Part shown: positions 24,417 through 33,146 of the stretch, piece after piece
How the letters are laid out: every line of letters starts with the position of its first letter
Numbering within the stretch: position 1 is the stretch's first letter
Assembly (NCBI RefSeq): GCF_023238205.1
Contig: NZ_CP096659.1
Coordinates: 2,125,626 to 2,189,625 of the forward strand
Source: Halorussus limi
GTDB taxonomy: Archaea > Halobacteriota > Halobacteria > Halobacteriales > Haladaptataceae
Direction of reading: 5' to 3'
DNA: 64,000 nt
Made by a program: the position numbers and the translations under genes
Notes under the pieces: generated by a model
Told to the model about the DNA's origin: nothing
Database searches by the model: none
Seen by the model: the letters and a program-made list of their open reading frames with translations, nothing else

Positions 24417-24439
24417 TTCGAGCGCTTTCCCCGCTCGAA
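24417..24439 (+). terminator. Hairpin after the trp/ADH synthase operon
   Basis: TTCGAGCG, a seven-base loop CTTTCCC, then the exact complement CGCTCGAA, 38 bases after the stop codon. A short T-run (CTTTTC) precedes the hairpin. This fits an operon end or an mRNA 3-prime stabiliser. Confidence 0.5.
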
Positions 24440-24636
24440 GCGGCGTTACACCGTATCCGACGATAGCAATTGCTCGCGCGAGACTCGGTGTGTAGACGCA
24501 GTCGCGTGTGCGAGCGTTCCTGAAGACTCGTTCGAGGCGCAGTGCCGAGGCCCAAGTCGGAGGAGCAGTCGCTACTCGGGTCGGCGATTCGCGTCGAAAT
24601 CCCGCAGAAAGAGAGGTCCCAAGCCCCCGAACGGCG

Positions 24637-25074
24637 TTACCGCTCTTCGGAGTCGAGAACGCGAATCTGGTCGCCCCGAACCGTCACCGGAATCGGAACC
24701 GTCGCCTCGTACAGTTCGACCGTCACTTGGTCCTTGCCTTCGTCGATGCGCTGGACCTGCGCCTTCTCGCCCTTGAACGGCCCGGCGATGAGTTCCACGA
24801 TGTCGCCCTCGGCGATGCCCTCCACGTCGGGGGTCGGCGAGAGGAAGTGTTCTACCTCGGAGATGTCGCTCGCGCCGGGCACCATGCTCCGGGCGTGGGG
24901 AATCTCTTCGAGGACGCGGGAGATGACCGCGTCGTTGTCCGCCTCGACCATCACGTAACTCGTCAGCGAGTCGGGCGCGAGCGCGGCGTGAATCTCCGGC
25001 TCCTCCCGGTTGATAATCATGTCCGCCACGGTGCGCTCCTGACTCGCCGTCGTCTTGACTGCGTACATTGCCAT
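24637..25074 (-). CDS. spt5: Transcription elongation factor Spt5 (NusG)
   Basis: 145 residues: an NGN domain (MYAVKTTASQERTVADMI; SYVMVEADND) followed by one KOW domain, IAEGDIVELIAGPFKGEKAQ. This is the archaeal length. Spt5 with Spt4 clamps RNA polymerase, raises processivity and cooperates with FttA in termination. It begins 10 bases after the stop of secE, so they form one transcript. The start ATG codes MAMYAVK; the internal ATG two codons later is an alternative. Confidence 0.95.
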   Translation of the reverse strand: MAMYAVKTTASQERTVADMIINREEPEIHAALAPDSLTSYVMVEADNDAVISRVLEEIPHARSMVPGASDISEVEHFLSPTPDVEGIAEGDIVELIAGPFKGEKAQVQRIDEGKDQVTVELYEATVPIPVTVRGDQIRVLDSEER

Positions 25075-25084
25075 TCTGAATCAC

Positions 25085-25252
25085 CTACGCTGGGAGGAAA
25101 CTCATGATGGCGAAGATGATAAAGCCGAGCAGTCCCACGAGGATGATTCCCGCACCGGCGATCTTCGAAATCTTCGAGAACTCCTCCCACGAGGGCGTGC
25201 TGGCGAGTTTGAGGACTCGCACGTACGACGAGAGGTCGAGCTTGACGTCCAT
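25085..25252 (-). CDS. secE: Preprotein translocase subunit SecE (Sec61 gamma)
   Basis: 55-residue protein. It begins MDVKLDLSSYVRVLKLASTP, has the amphipathic stretch SWEEFSKISKIA and one membrane helix (GAGIILVGLLGFIIFAIMSF) and ends at a TAG 10 bases before spt5. This is the single-span archaeal SecE/Sec61 gamma that clamps the two halves of SecY. The P-S-W-E-E-F element before the membrane span is highly characteristic. Neighbour order secE-spt5, with ftsZ1 next upstream, is a conserved haloarchaeal arrangement. Confidence 0.93.
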   Translation of the reverse strand: MDVKLDLSSYVRVLKLASTPSWEEFSKISKIAGAGIILVGLLGFIIFAIMSFLPA

Positions 25253-25477
25253 GTTATCGGGGCTTAGAGAGCGTCCTTTTTCTATCTATTGCTTCGAGAC
25301 ACGCGCGACGGTCGCGTCGAGCGTCCGCTGGCAGGCCGGAAATCGAGCGCATCCCAGTCGGCGGAGAGAATCCGTCCGCAATCGTCACGAAGCAGTCGCT
25401 CCCGAGACTGCGAGTGAGAGGAGAACGGGGCAGGGCGGCACCCGATAGCTCCCGAATCGTCGCGCGAAGGCGTCGGA

Positions 25478-26626
25478 CTACTCGACGTAGTCGATGTCTT
25501 GGAGTCGCTTGTTGGCCTTGGCCTGCTGGGCCTCGTTGCGGCCGTAAATCTGGGGCGACTCGACGCCGGTGACGACTATCATCGTGCGCATCTCGCCGTC
25601 GAGTTCCTCGTCGATGGAGGTCCCCCAGATGATACGCGCGTCGGGGTCGATGCGGTCGTATATCTCCTCGACCACGCCCTCGGCCTCCTCGATGGACATG
25701 TCGTTGCCGCCCGTGACGTTCACGAGCGCGGAGTTCGCGCCCGAGATGTCCACGTCGAGCAGCGGCGAGCGCATCGCCGACTTCACCGAGTCTTGGGCCT
25801 TCGAGTCCGAGTCGCTCTCGCCGAGACCTATCATCGCCACGCCGCCCTTCTCCATGACGGTCCGAACGTCGGCGAAGTCGAGGTTGACGAGACCGGGCTT
25901 GGTGATGAGTTCGGTGATGCCCTTGACCGAGCGCATCAGCACCTCGTCGGCGACCTTGAACGCCTGCCGGACGGGGAGTTTACCCACCGAGTCGAGCAGG
26001 CGGTCGTTGGGCACGACGATGACCGTGTCGCTCACGTCGCGCAGGCGCTCCAGTCCGGCCTCGGCGTTGGTCCGGCGGACCTCGCCCTCCGCGGTGAACG
26101 GCGTCGTCACGATGGAGATGGTCAGCGCGCCCGACTCGCGGGCGGCCTTGGCGACCACGGGCGCCGAACCGGTGCCGGTTCCGCCGCCGAGTCCGGCGGT
26201 GACGAACACCATGTCCGAGCCCTGAATCGCGTCGTAAATCTCGTCCTGACTTTCGAGGGCGGCCTCCTCGCCGACCTGCGGGAGCGAACCTGCGCCCCGA
26301 CCTTGGGTCTTCTGCTCGCCCATCAGAATCTTGGTGTCGGCCTCGATCTCCACGAGGTGCTGTACGTCCGTGTTGGCGGCCACGAGCTTCGCGCCGTGGA
26401 TGCCTTCTTCTGCCATGCGATTGACCGTGTTGCCACCGGCCCCGCCGCAACCGACGACGGTGATGTCGGTCTGGAGGTCCTGCAGTACGTCCTTGAGTTC
26501 TTCGTCGGTCATCGTCCCCGACGCATTCGCGGCCTGCGACTGCGCCCCGGTCCCCGAACTGGCCTGTCGGGACTCCTGCTGTCCCCCCTCGGCTTCCTCG
26601 ATGGCGTCTTCGACTAGCGAGTCCAT
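25478..26626 (-). CDS. ftsZ1: Cell division GTPase FtsZ1
   Basis: 382 residues. The tubulin signature [12 protein letters not shown] is near residue 145, [15 protein letters not shown] opens the GTP-binding domain, and the T7-type loop [11 protein letters not shown] with the catalytic Asp follows. The ~40-residue Ser/Gln/Ala N-terminal extension and the ending RLQDIDYVE resemble haloarchaeal FtsZ1, which organises the division site, rather than FtsZ2. A GATAATTA box on the minus strand lies 30 bases before the ATG. Confidence 0.92.
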   Translation of the reverse strand: MDSLVEDAIEEAEGGQQESRQASSGTGAQSQAANASGTMTDEELKDVLQDLQTDITVVGCGGAGGNTVNRMAEEGIHGAKLVAANTDVQHLVEIEADTKILMGEQKTQGRGAGSLPQVGEEAALESQDEIYDAIQGSDMVFVTAGLGGGTGTGSAPVVAKAARESGALTISIVTTPFTAEGEVRRTNAEAGLERLRDVSDTVIVVPNDRLLDSVGKLPVRQAFKVADEVLMRSVKGITELITKPGLVNLDFADVRTVMEKGGVAMIGLGESDSDSKAQDSVKSAMRSPLLDVDISGANSALVNVTGGNDMSIEEAEGVVEEIYDRIDPDARIIWGTSIDEELDGEMRTMIVVTGVESPQIYGRNEAQQAKANKRLQDIDYVE

Positions 26627-26650
26627 GCTGAAGTTGGCTTGAGAACGGAG

Positions 26651-26660
26651 CGTAATTATC
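26651..26660 (-). promoter_or_regulatory. ftsZ1 TATA box
   Basis: GATAATTACG on the minus strand is centred about 30 bases upstream of the ftsZ1 ATG, the spacing of a leaderless transcript. Confidence 0.5.
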
Positions 26661-26894
26661 TTTCCCCTCTATGTCGGACGAATGTCTGACGTATGCTAGC
26701 ATTTGACTCTACACTGCCGATACAAGTTACATACTATACACTAACTCTCGGTGCTGCCGGGGCGCTCTCATCGTCGGACAGAACGCGACAGGTAACGGGG
26801 ACGACACGGTCGCGACGTGCATCGCCGCCACCGCTCTCCGCCGTCGAGCGGACTGCCACAACCGAAAAGTCCGCGTCAGTCGAACCGAGACCGC

Positions 26895-28223
26895 ATGCTC
26901 AGACCGGAGACCGAGAGCGACGACCGGGAGCGTAACGGAGGGAATCGGGACGGTGCAAGCGGGTACCTGCGGGACGGTCTGGCCCTCGCGGCCGCCTCGC
27001 TCGGCAGACGACGCCGCGAGGCGAGCGCCGGGGAGACCCGGGGAACGCCGACGAGACTGACCCGCGGCGTGACTCGCGTGCGCGAACTGATGGCCTCCGC
27101 CTCGGCCGGAGGCGGGGACGCGAACGGGAGGGCCGACCGACGGGAGACGCTGCGGAGCGTCGCAACGGACAAGCGCGTTCGGAACGGTGTGACGCTCGCA
27201 CTCGCGCTGCTCGCGGGAATGCTACTCGCCGAGCGTCGCGGCGACGGGGGAGCGACCGACGGAGCCAGTCGCACGGAGGCCGAGGGAGCGCGCGAGCGAG
27301 ACCACGAAGCGGGGACGCGTCCGGTCGACGCCGCGGTCGATGCGACTCGACCCGCCGAAATCGAGGCCACCGAAGTCGAGGGCGACGTCACCGACTTCAC
27401 CGCGCCGAGGATTCGCGAGATGCCGATGCTCGGTCTCGGCACGTACCCGAACGCGGACTACGACGAGTGCGTCGAGAGCGTGCGACGAGCGCTCGACGTG
27501 GGGTATCGGCACGTAGACGCGACCGAACGACGAGAGGGCTACTACAACGAGACCGCCGTGGGCGACGCCGTCGCTCAGGTGGGCGTGCCCCGCGAGGACC
27601 TCTTCGTGGCGACGAAGGTCAGCCCCGAGGACCTCGACTACGACCACGTGTTCAGGAGCGTCGAGGAGAGCCTCGACCGACTCGGGATGGAGTACATCGA
27701 CCTGCTGTACGTCCACTGGCCGACCGGCGACTACGAGGTCACCGACACCCTCGACGCCTTCGCGGACCTCCGCGAGGAGGGCCTCATCGAGAGAATCGGC
27801 GTGAGCAACTTCACGGTGGACCTGCTGGAGGAGGCCGTCGAGGTGGCGGACGAACCGATATTCGCCAATCAGGTCGAGATGCACCCGCTGCTCCCCCAGA
27901 CCGAACTCCGGGAGTTCTGCGCGCGCGACGACGTGAACGTCGAACTGGTGGCGTACTCGCCCATCGCCCGCGGGAACCTCGAAGCAGTCGGCGAGCTGCG
28001 GGAAGTGGCCGGGAAATACGGTGCGACGCCCGAACAGGTCAGCCTCGCGTGGCTCCGCGAGAAAGGCGTGACCGCCATCCCCGAGTCCACCAGCGAGGAC
28101 CACCTCCGAGAGAACTGGCTGAGTCTCGGGGTGGAGTTGGACGACGACGATATGGAGAAGATAGACTCCATCGAGGAGCGACGCCGCATCGTCGACCCGG
28201 ACGAAGCCCCGTGGAACTGGTGA
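26895..28223 (+). CDS. Aldo-keto reductase with a long N-terminal membrane-anchored extension
   Basis: 442 residues. Residues ~172-442 form an aldo-keto reductase barrel (MPMLGLGTYPN; EYIDLLYVHWP; VSNFTVDLLEEAV; AIPESTS). The catalytic tetrad reads Asp208, Tyr216, Lys241 and His274. Asp and Tyr are eight residues apart instead of the usual five, a three-residue insertion (ATERREG). The first ~170 residues are unlike any AKR: Arg-rich helices, a hydrophobic segment at about 98-113 (VTLALALLAGMLLAE), and an acidic linker. The same frame and halophilic codon use run throughout, so this looks like a real fusion. ATG 26895 preferred over the frame's earlier ATG at 26817. Confidence 0.8.
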   Translation: MLRPETESDDRERNGGNRDGASGYLRDGLALAAASLGRRRREASAGETRGTPTRLTRGVTRVRELMASASAGGGDANGRADRRETLRSVATDKRVRNGVTLALALLAGMLLAERRGDGGATDGASRTEAEGARERDHEAGTRPVDAAVDATRPAEIEATEVEGDVTDFTAPRIREMPMLGLGTYPNADYDECVESVRRALDVGYRHVDATERREGYYNETAVGDAVAQVGVPREDLFVATKVSPEDLDYDHVFRSVEESLDRLGMEYIDLLYVHWPTGDYEVTDTLDAFADLREEGLIERIGVSNFTVDLLEEAVEVADEPIFANQVEMHPLLPQTELREFCARDDVNVELVAYSPIARGNLEAVGELREVAGKYGATPEQVSLAWLREKGVTAIPESTSEDHLRENWLSLGVELDDDDMEKIDSIEERRRIVDPDEAPWNW

Positions 28224-28280
28224 CCCGGACGGTCGTTCGACGTTTCCGGTCGGACGGACGCGGTCCCCGCCGGTCTCGAA

Positions 28281-29648
28281 TCAGACCGGAAACTCGCGGA
28301 CTCGTTCGCTCCGAACCTTCTGAGGGTCTATCTCTCGACCGCTCACCGTGACCGGCTCTCCGGCCGAGAGTTTGCCGAACGCCGGTCCCTCCTCGACGCC
28401 GAGCGTGCGGGCCTTCTCCGGGTCGAAAGCGGTCTCGCGCGCGACTACCGCGCCGTCCTCGCGCGCGACCGAGTCGTACTTGGTCCGGAGCACGTCGGCC
28501 AGCGCCTCGACCAGCGCCTCCGCGTCGTCCGGCCCGCGGACCGCAGCACGGCCCGCCGCGCGGCTTCCGCTCTGCTCGGTCTCGAAGGCGAGCGCGCGGG
28601 AGGCGACCGCCTCGCGGGTCGCATCGGCGTCGATGCTCTGGGCCTCCGCGAGCAGGTCGTTCGGCAGGTCGACGAGTTCGTACTCGGTCGCCTCGGGGTC
28701 GTACTCCCGCGCGGCGTCGCCGAACCGCAGGCCCGCCGAAATCGGCGAGAGGTCGGCTTCGAGTCCCTCGACGAGCGCGAGCGGAACCCCGGTGGTCTCC
28801 CGGACCCACGTCTCGCTGACCGCGTCGTAGCCGAGGTCCGCCACGACCCGCTTCAGTTCGGGATACTCGCCCTCGATTACCGCGCGGTCGGCGCGACTCT
28901 CCTCGAAGGCCCGACGAATCACCTCGCGGTTGCGCTCGGGCGACCCCATCGCGTCCAGCATCCAGTCGGCCGCGATGTGACCGACCGCCCAGTCGGTCTC
29001 GCGTTCGACGCGCTCGAACCGGGGGGCGTAGTGGCCGCCGCCGAACCCGACCAACTGGCGCTCGCGGTGGGGTTCGACCCCCGCCAAGTCGAGGATTCCG
29101 CGCGCGACCGCTCGAGCGCCCTCGGGGTCTTCCCACTCGGACTCGTCGCTCCCCAGTTCCGCGAACAGCGAGGGGACGCCGACCTCGGAGGGGCCGTGGT
29201 GCGTACACTCCATGCCGACCTCGTAGCCGTCGGGCGCGCGCTCCGCGAACGCCTCCAGCAGGCGGGCGTGGGCGTTCGGGCACGCCTCCGCGAGACCGCC
29301 CTCGACGCCGCCGTACTCGGCGGGACCGAAGTTGCCCGTGAAGTGGGCCGTCAGGAGCGGCCCGGTGTCCCCGGAGTGGCGCGAGGCGAACACGAGCAGG
29401 TCGGGCGCGTCGGCCCCCGCGGCGTCCGGCGACCCGAACGCCGCGGCCGCGTCCTCGATTTCGAGGTGGAGGGCGTCGAACTCCCGGAGTTCGAAGTCCT
29501 CCGTGCGGTAGAACCGGCCGCCGCCCTCGGCGTCGGGTCGCGCGTCGTCCTCGCGGGTCTCCCAGTCCGCGAGGTCTAGCAGGTGGTCGCCGATGTGTTC
29601 GGAGGCCGAGTCGGCTCTGCTGACGACGATGGCAATCACGGCCGACAC
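28281..29648 (-). CDS. dtdA: D-aminoacyl-tRNA deacylase, DtdA/GEK1 type
   Basis: 455 residues. The conserved blocks of the archaeal/plant deacylase are visible: IAIVVSRADSASEHIG at the N-terminus, FASRHSGDTGPLLTAHFTGN, ECTHHGPSEVGVPSLF and VGFGGGHYAPRF, the last three providing His and other metal ligands. It removes D-amino acids wrongly attached to tRNA. Archaeal DtdA is ~270 residues; the haloarchaeal form carries an extra C-terminal region of ~180 residues. The start is a GTG; 29648 or the GTG at 29639 (which begins exactly with IAIVV) are both possible. Confidence 0.9.
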   Translation of the reverse strand: MSAVIAIVVSRADSASEHIGDHLLDLADWETREDDARPDAEGGGRFYRTEDFELREFDALHLEIEDAAAAFGSPDAAGADAPDLLVFASRHSGDTGPLLTAHFTGNFGPAEYGGVEGGLAEACPNAHARLLEAFAERAPDGYEVGMECTHHGPSEVGVPSLFAELGSDESEWEDPEGARAVARGILDLAGVEPHRERQLVGFGGGHYAPRFERVERETDWAVGHIAADWMLDAMGSPERNREVIRRAFEESRADRAVIEGEYPELKRVVADLGYDAVSETWVRETTGVPLALVEGLEADLSPISAGLRFGDAAREYDPEATEYELVDLPNDLLAEAQSIDADATREAVASRALAFETEQSGSRAAGRAAVRGPDDAEALVEALADVLRTKYDSVAREDGAVVARETAFDPEKARTLGVEEGPAFGKLSAGEPVTVSGREIDPQKVRSERVREFPV

Positions 29649-29676
29649 TACGGCCGGACCGAAAGAAAAGCGCGTC

Positions 29677-29781
29677 GGATAGCGTCGTCGGAGACGACGG
29701 GCGGATAGCGTCGTCGAAGACGACGAGGTGGATAGCGTCGCCCCGTCGGCGACGGGCAGATAGCGTCGTCGGAGACGGACG
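29677..29781. repeat. Four tandem hairpin repeats
   Basis: GGATAGCGTCG-type units start at 29677, 29703, 29730 and 29758, periods 26, 27 and 28. Units 1, 2 and 4 contain CGTCGTCG-(G/A)A-GACGACG or close variants, and unit 3 has CGCCCCGTCGGCGACG; each can form a stem-loop, and changes in one arm are often matched in the other (GGAGAC versus GAAGAC). The array fills the gap between the exchanger stop codon and the dtdA start. Confidence 0.7.
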
Positions 29782-29784
29782 GTC

Positions 29785-31128
29785 TCAGTCCGCGTGTTCG
29801 ACCGGTTCGGACCCGCCGGGCAGGGCGTTGCGAGCGTTTGCGGCCGTGCGGTCGAAGATGGCTCGGAGTTCGTCGCGCCGCGAGACGAACAGCGCCACGC
29901 CGAGAACCGCGTAGACCGCGGTGTAGGCGTAGAGGATGAGCATGCTCAGTTCGCCGGCGCGCGGTTCGGGTACCGTCTGGATGACGAAGAACTCGGCGAC
30001 GACCTGCGAGACGAACAGCACGAGCAGGACGAGCGCTTCCCTGACGCTGATTTCGAAGTTCGCCAGGACGCCGAGCGCGAAGAAGCTCTGGGCCGCGGTG
30101 ATCCAGATTTCGGCCTGCTGTTTCTCGTCGAACGGGAGCGTCCCGATGGCCCCCGAGGCGATGCTGTAGACGACCGCGAGCGTCCCGATGAGCAGCGTCC
30201 ACTGGTTGAGCTTCGAGGAGATGAGCGCGTTGAACCCGGCGGTCGAGCGCGCCTTGTTGACGAGGTAGGCGACCACGATGAGTTCGGGCGACTCGGAGGC
30301 CAGCGGGGCGATCCACTGAATCATGAAGAACGGCGGGATGCCGAGGCTGGTACCGAGATGTTCGAGACCCTCGGCGAACGGGTGGACCGCGGTGTAAATC
30401 ATCGCGCCCGAGTAGCTGAACATGAGCAGTACCGACGCGATTCGGGGGAATCTCGGGAGCGACTGGAAGTACCCCGGAACCCCGACCTGCTCCTCGTGTT
30501 CCTCGACTTCGCCCCGGATGACGATGCCGATGTAAATCGCGTACAGGCTCACGAGGACGGCGGTGTCGAGCATGCCGATACCGTGGCCCAGCGGCACGAA
30601 GAAGGCGTACGCGGTCGCGGCGAGCAGGAACGCGATTTCGGTCGCGAGGTCGCGGTCGATTCTGACCTTACTCTTCAGGAACCCGGGCTTCTGAACTACG
30701 GCGGGGTCCTCGGAACTGCGGGAGCGATACACCGTGAACAGCGCGATGCCCGACCAGCCGAGACCGATGAGGATGCGGTTCGCGCCGGTCATGTTCGCGA
30801 CAGCGAGGTTCGCCTTCTCGGCCCCGAGCGGCGTTCCGGCGTTCGCACCCGCCTGCCACGCGTAGAGCGCGTCGACCGCGTACTCCGGTGCGACCGCGAG
30901 GACGGCGAGAACCGCCAGCGCGAACGCACGCGGGACATCTTTTTCGGCCGTTTCGGCGGCCCATGCGAGCATGAAGGAGGCTCCGAGCACGGCGAGACCG
31001 CTCAGTACGACCGTCGTGAGGTCGCCCAACGCGTGGGCCGACCCCGTCGCCCAGACGTAGACCCACGGGAGTGTGAGCGCCGTCGTCGCGCCGACTGCGG
31101 AGAGCGGGTGTCGTAAACGACTCAACAT
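29785..31128 (-). CDS. Sodium/calcium exchanger family membrane protein
   Basis: 447 residues with about ten to twelve hydrophobic helices. Two alpha-repeat signatures are visible: VLAVAPEYAVDALYAWQAG in the first half and APLASESPELIVVAYLVNKA in the second, as in cation/Ca2+ exchangers. The helices are separated by a cytoplasmic region with a QKPGFLKSKVRIDRD stretch. Likely exports Ca2+ or other divalents against Na+ or H+. Both repeats deviate from the classical GNxxG pattern, so specificity is unclear. A second exchanger gene follows on the same strand 47 bases upstream. Confidence 0.85.
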   Translation of the reverse strand: MLSRLRHPLSAVGATTALTLPWVYVWATGSAHALGDLTTVVLSGLAVLGASFMLAWAAETAEKDVPRAFALAVLAVLAVAPEYAVDALYAWQAGANAGTPLGAEKANLAVANMTGANRILIGLGWSGIALFTVYRSRSSEDPAVVQKPGFLKSKVRIDRDLATEIAFLLAATAYAFFVPLGHGIGMLDTAVLVSLYAIYIGIVIRGEVEEHEEQVGVPGYFQSLPRFPRIASVLLMFSYSGAMIYTAVHPFAEGLEHLGTSLGIPPFFMIQWIAPLASESPELIVVAYLVNKARSTAGFNALISSKLNQWTLLIGTLAVVYSIASGAIGTLPFDEKQQAEIWITAAQSFFALGVLANFEISVREALVLLVLFVSQVVAEFFVIQTVPEPRAGELSMLILYAYTAVYAVLGVALFVSRRDELRAIFDRTAANARNALPGGSEPVEHAD

Positions 31129-31175
31129 TCTGTCCGAGGATAGCTCACCCCGAAAAGTAGGTCTTGCGTTATCCC

Positions 31176-32153
31176 TCAGGGCAGCAGGAGGTAGACGAAC
31201 CCGCCGTAGGCCCCGACCAGGGCGACGCCGCTCGGGCGGGAGATGTGACGACCGAAGGCCATCAGCGCCATCGCACCGACGGTGAAGGCTATCATCACCG
31301 GGAAGTGGAACGTCTGGACGCTGGCGTTCACCGACAGGGGGTGAACTAGCGCGAGGAGACCGATGACCGCGAGGACGTTGTAGATGTTCGACCCGACGAC
31401 GTTACCGATGCTGAACTCGGCCTCGTCGCGGAGCGAACTCACCAGCGAGGTGGCCAGTTCGGGCAGCGAGGTACCGAACGCGATGATGGTGATGCCGATG
31501 AAGAGGTCGTCGAAGCCGAACGACCGGAGGAGACCGGTGCCGCCCTGCACGAGACCGACCGAACCGCCGAGGAGACAGACCCCCGCGCCCACCAGCATCG
31601 CGACCTGCCGGGCGCTGACCGACTCGGAGTCGGCCTCGACCTGCATCTCGTCGGGGAGAACCTCGTCGTCCGCGGACCGGGATTGATAGACCATGTATCC
31701 GGTGAAGACGGCCAGCAGGGCGAGCATCCCCGCGCCGTCGAACTGGCCGAGCGTCCCGTCGCTCCCGAGGACGACGAGCAGGACCGCGGCCGCGAGCATG
31801 AACGGGCCGTGTCGCCAGAGCAGTTTCGAGTCGACCGATAGCGGTTGGACGAGCGCCGACGCGCCGAGGACCAAACCGAGGTTGGCGATGTTCGACCCGA
31901 TGATGTTGCCCAGTCCGATGTCGCTCGAAATCCCGATGCCACCGACGATACTGACGAACAGTTCGGGCGCGGTCGTCGAGAACGCGACGACGGTGACGCC
32001 GACCGTCGCCGGCGCGATGCCGTAGCCGATGGCCAGCGACGAGGCGCTGTCGACCAGCAACTCCGCACCGAGATACAGGAGGAGGATGCCCCCGAGGAGA
32101 TATATCGTGTCCACCGAGACGAACAAACCTGCCAACGTTTGGAGCGGTATCAT
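31176..32153 (-). CDS. CaxA/YrbG-type calcium:sodium antiporter
   Basis: 325 residues, about ten membrane helices and a typical pseudo-twofold layout. The first alpha repeat has VTVVAFSTTAPELFVSIVGG and GLGNIIGSNIANLGLV, the second has ITIIAFGTSLPELATSLVSS and SIGNVVGSNIYNVLAV. The central acidic loop (SADDEVLPDEMQVEADSES) separates the halves. It is the standard microbial K+-independent Na+/Ca2+ exchanger fold. It is the first gene of a two-exchanger run and starts near the divergent aroE promoter region. Confidence 0.9.
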   Translation of the reverse strand: MIPLQTLAGLFVSVDTIYLLGGILLLYLGAELLVDSASSLAIGYGIAPATVGVTVVAFSTTAPELFVSIVGGIGISSDIGLGNIIGSNIANLGLVLGASALVQPLSVDSKLLWRHGPFMLAAAVLLVVLGSDGTLGQFDGAGMLALLAVFTGYMVYQSRSADDEVLPDEMQVEADSESVSARQVAMLVGAGVCLLGGSVGLVQGGTGLLRSFGFDDLFIGITIIAFGTSLPELATSLVSSLRDEAEFSIGNVVGSNIYNVLAVIGLLALVHPLSVNASVQTFHFPVMIAFTVGAMALMAFGRHISRPSGVALVGAYGGFVYLLLP

Positions 32154-32185
32154 CTGTTCTCTACTGGCGTCCGAATCAGAGAGCC

Positions 32186-32213
32186 CAGATAAGTACTTGG
32201 ATGATTATATATT
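32186..32213. promoter_or_regulatory. Divergent promoter region between exchanger and aroE
   Basis: GATTATATATTC at 32204-32213 is a strong TATA box usable on either strand. TACTTATC (minus strand, about 32186-32193) lies 33-40 bases before the exchanger ATG and is the better fit for that gene. Confidence 0.45.
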
Positions 32214-32276
32214 CTGAGAACCGGCCGCGGGTCGCAGAACCCAGTCGTTAACCCGCTCGCCGACCTTGCGCCGGGC

Positions 32277-33119
32277 ATGGACGTGTTCGGACTCCTCGGT
32301 AACCCCGTCGGCCACTCGCTGTCGCCGCCGATGCACGAGGCGGCGTACGACGAACTCGGAACCGACGCTCGGTACGTCACCTTCGAACCGGCCCCCGACG
32401 ACCTCGGCGCGGCAATCGAAGGCGCGCGGGCGCTCGGCGTCGCGGGTCTGAACGTCACGATTCCGTTCAAACAGGACGCGCTGGCCTACGTGGAACCCGA
32501 CGACCTCGCGGCCCGCATCGGCGCGGTCAACACCATCGACTTCTCGGACGGCGACGACTCGGCAGACGACCTGCCGACCGGTCACAACACCGACGCGGCG
32601 GGCGTGCGCCGGTCGTTCGCCCATCACGACGTGACGCTCGCGGACCGAAACGCGGTCGTGGTCGGCGCCGGCGGCGCGGCCCGCGCGGCCGCCTTCGCGC
32701 TGGCGGACGCCGGCGCGGCGGTCCACGTCGCCAACCGGACCGCGGAGCGCGCCGAGCGACTCGTCGCGGACGTGGGCCGCGGGACCCCCGACGGCGCGGA
32801 GCGGGCGACCGCCGGCGGTCTCGACACGCTCGAAACCCGCGTCCCGGACGCCGACGTGCTGGTCAACGCGACCAGCGTCGGCATGGAGGAAGACCGGTCG
32901 CCGGTCCCGTCCGAGACGCTCCACGGCGACCTCGCTGTACTCGATGCGGTCTACCGGCCGCTCGACACGCGACTCCTGCGGGAGGCCCGGGAGCGCGGCG
33001 CGACGACCATCGACGGCGCGTGGATGCTGTTGTATCAGGGAGTCGAAGCGTTCGAGCTGTGGACGGGTCGGGACGCGCCCGTGGACGCGATGAACGAGGC
33101 GCTTCGGGCACGGCTTTAA
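32277..33119 (+). CDS. aroE: Shikimate dehydrogenase
   Basis: 280 residues. The substrate site begins with [20 protein letters not shown], the catalytic Lys is in [11 protein letters not shown], and the shikimate-binding Asp is in [10 protein letters not shown]. The NADPH domain has [15 protein letters not shown] and the basic patch [24 protein letters not shown] closes the protein. Reduces 3-dehydroshikimate to shikimate in the aromatic pathway. The downstream helix-hairpin-helix gene has its promoter inside the aroE stop codon. Confidence 0.95.
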   Translation: MDVFGLLGNPVGHSLSPPMHEAAYDELGTDARYVTFEPAPDDLGAAIEGARALGVAGLNVTIPFKQDALAYVEPDDLAARIGAVNTIDFSDGDDSADDLPTGHNTDAAGVRRSFAHHDVTLADRNAVVVGAGGAARAAAFALADAGAAVHVANRTAERAERLVADVGRGTPDGAERATAGGLDTLETRVPDADVLVNATSVGMEEDRSPVPSETLHGDLAVLDAVYRPLDTRLLREARERGATTIDGAWMLLYQGVEAFELWTGRDAPVDAMNEALRARL

Positions 33120-33120
33120 G
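33114..33120 (+). promoter_or_regulatory. Promoter of the helix-hairpin-helix gene
   Basis: CTTTAAG overlaps the aroE stop codon and is 30 bases before the ATG at 33147, so the acidic protein may be transcribed on its own. Confidence 0.45.
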
Positions 33121-33146
33121 TGGCGCGGCCGTCTACTGTCGCGCAA

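Noticed and set aside
29677-29781. Possible CRISPR array
   Set aside because: The repeats follow directly with no unique spacers and contain only four units; they form hairpins instead.
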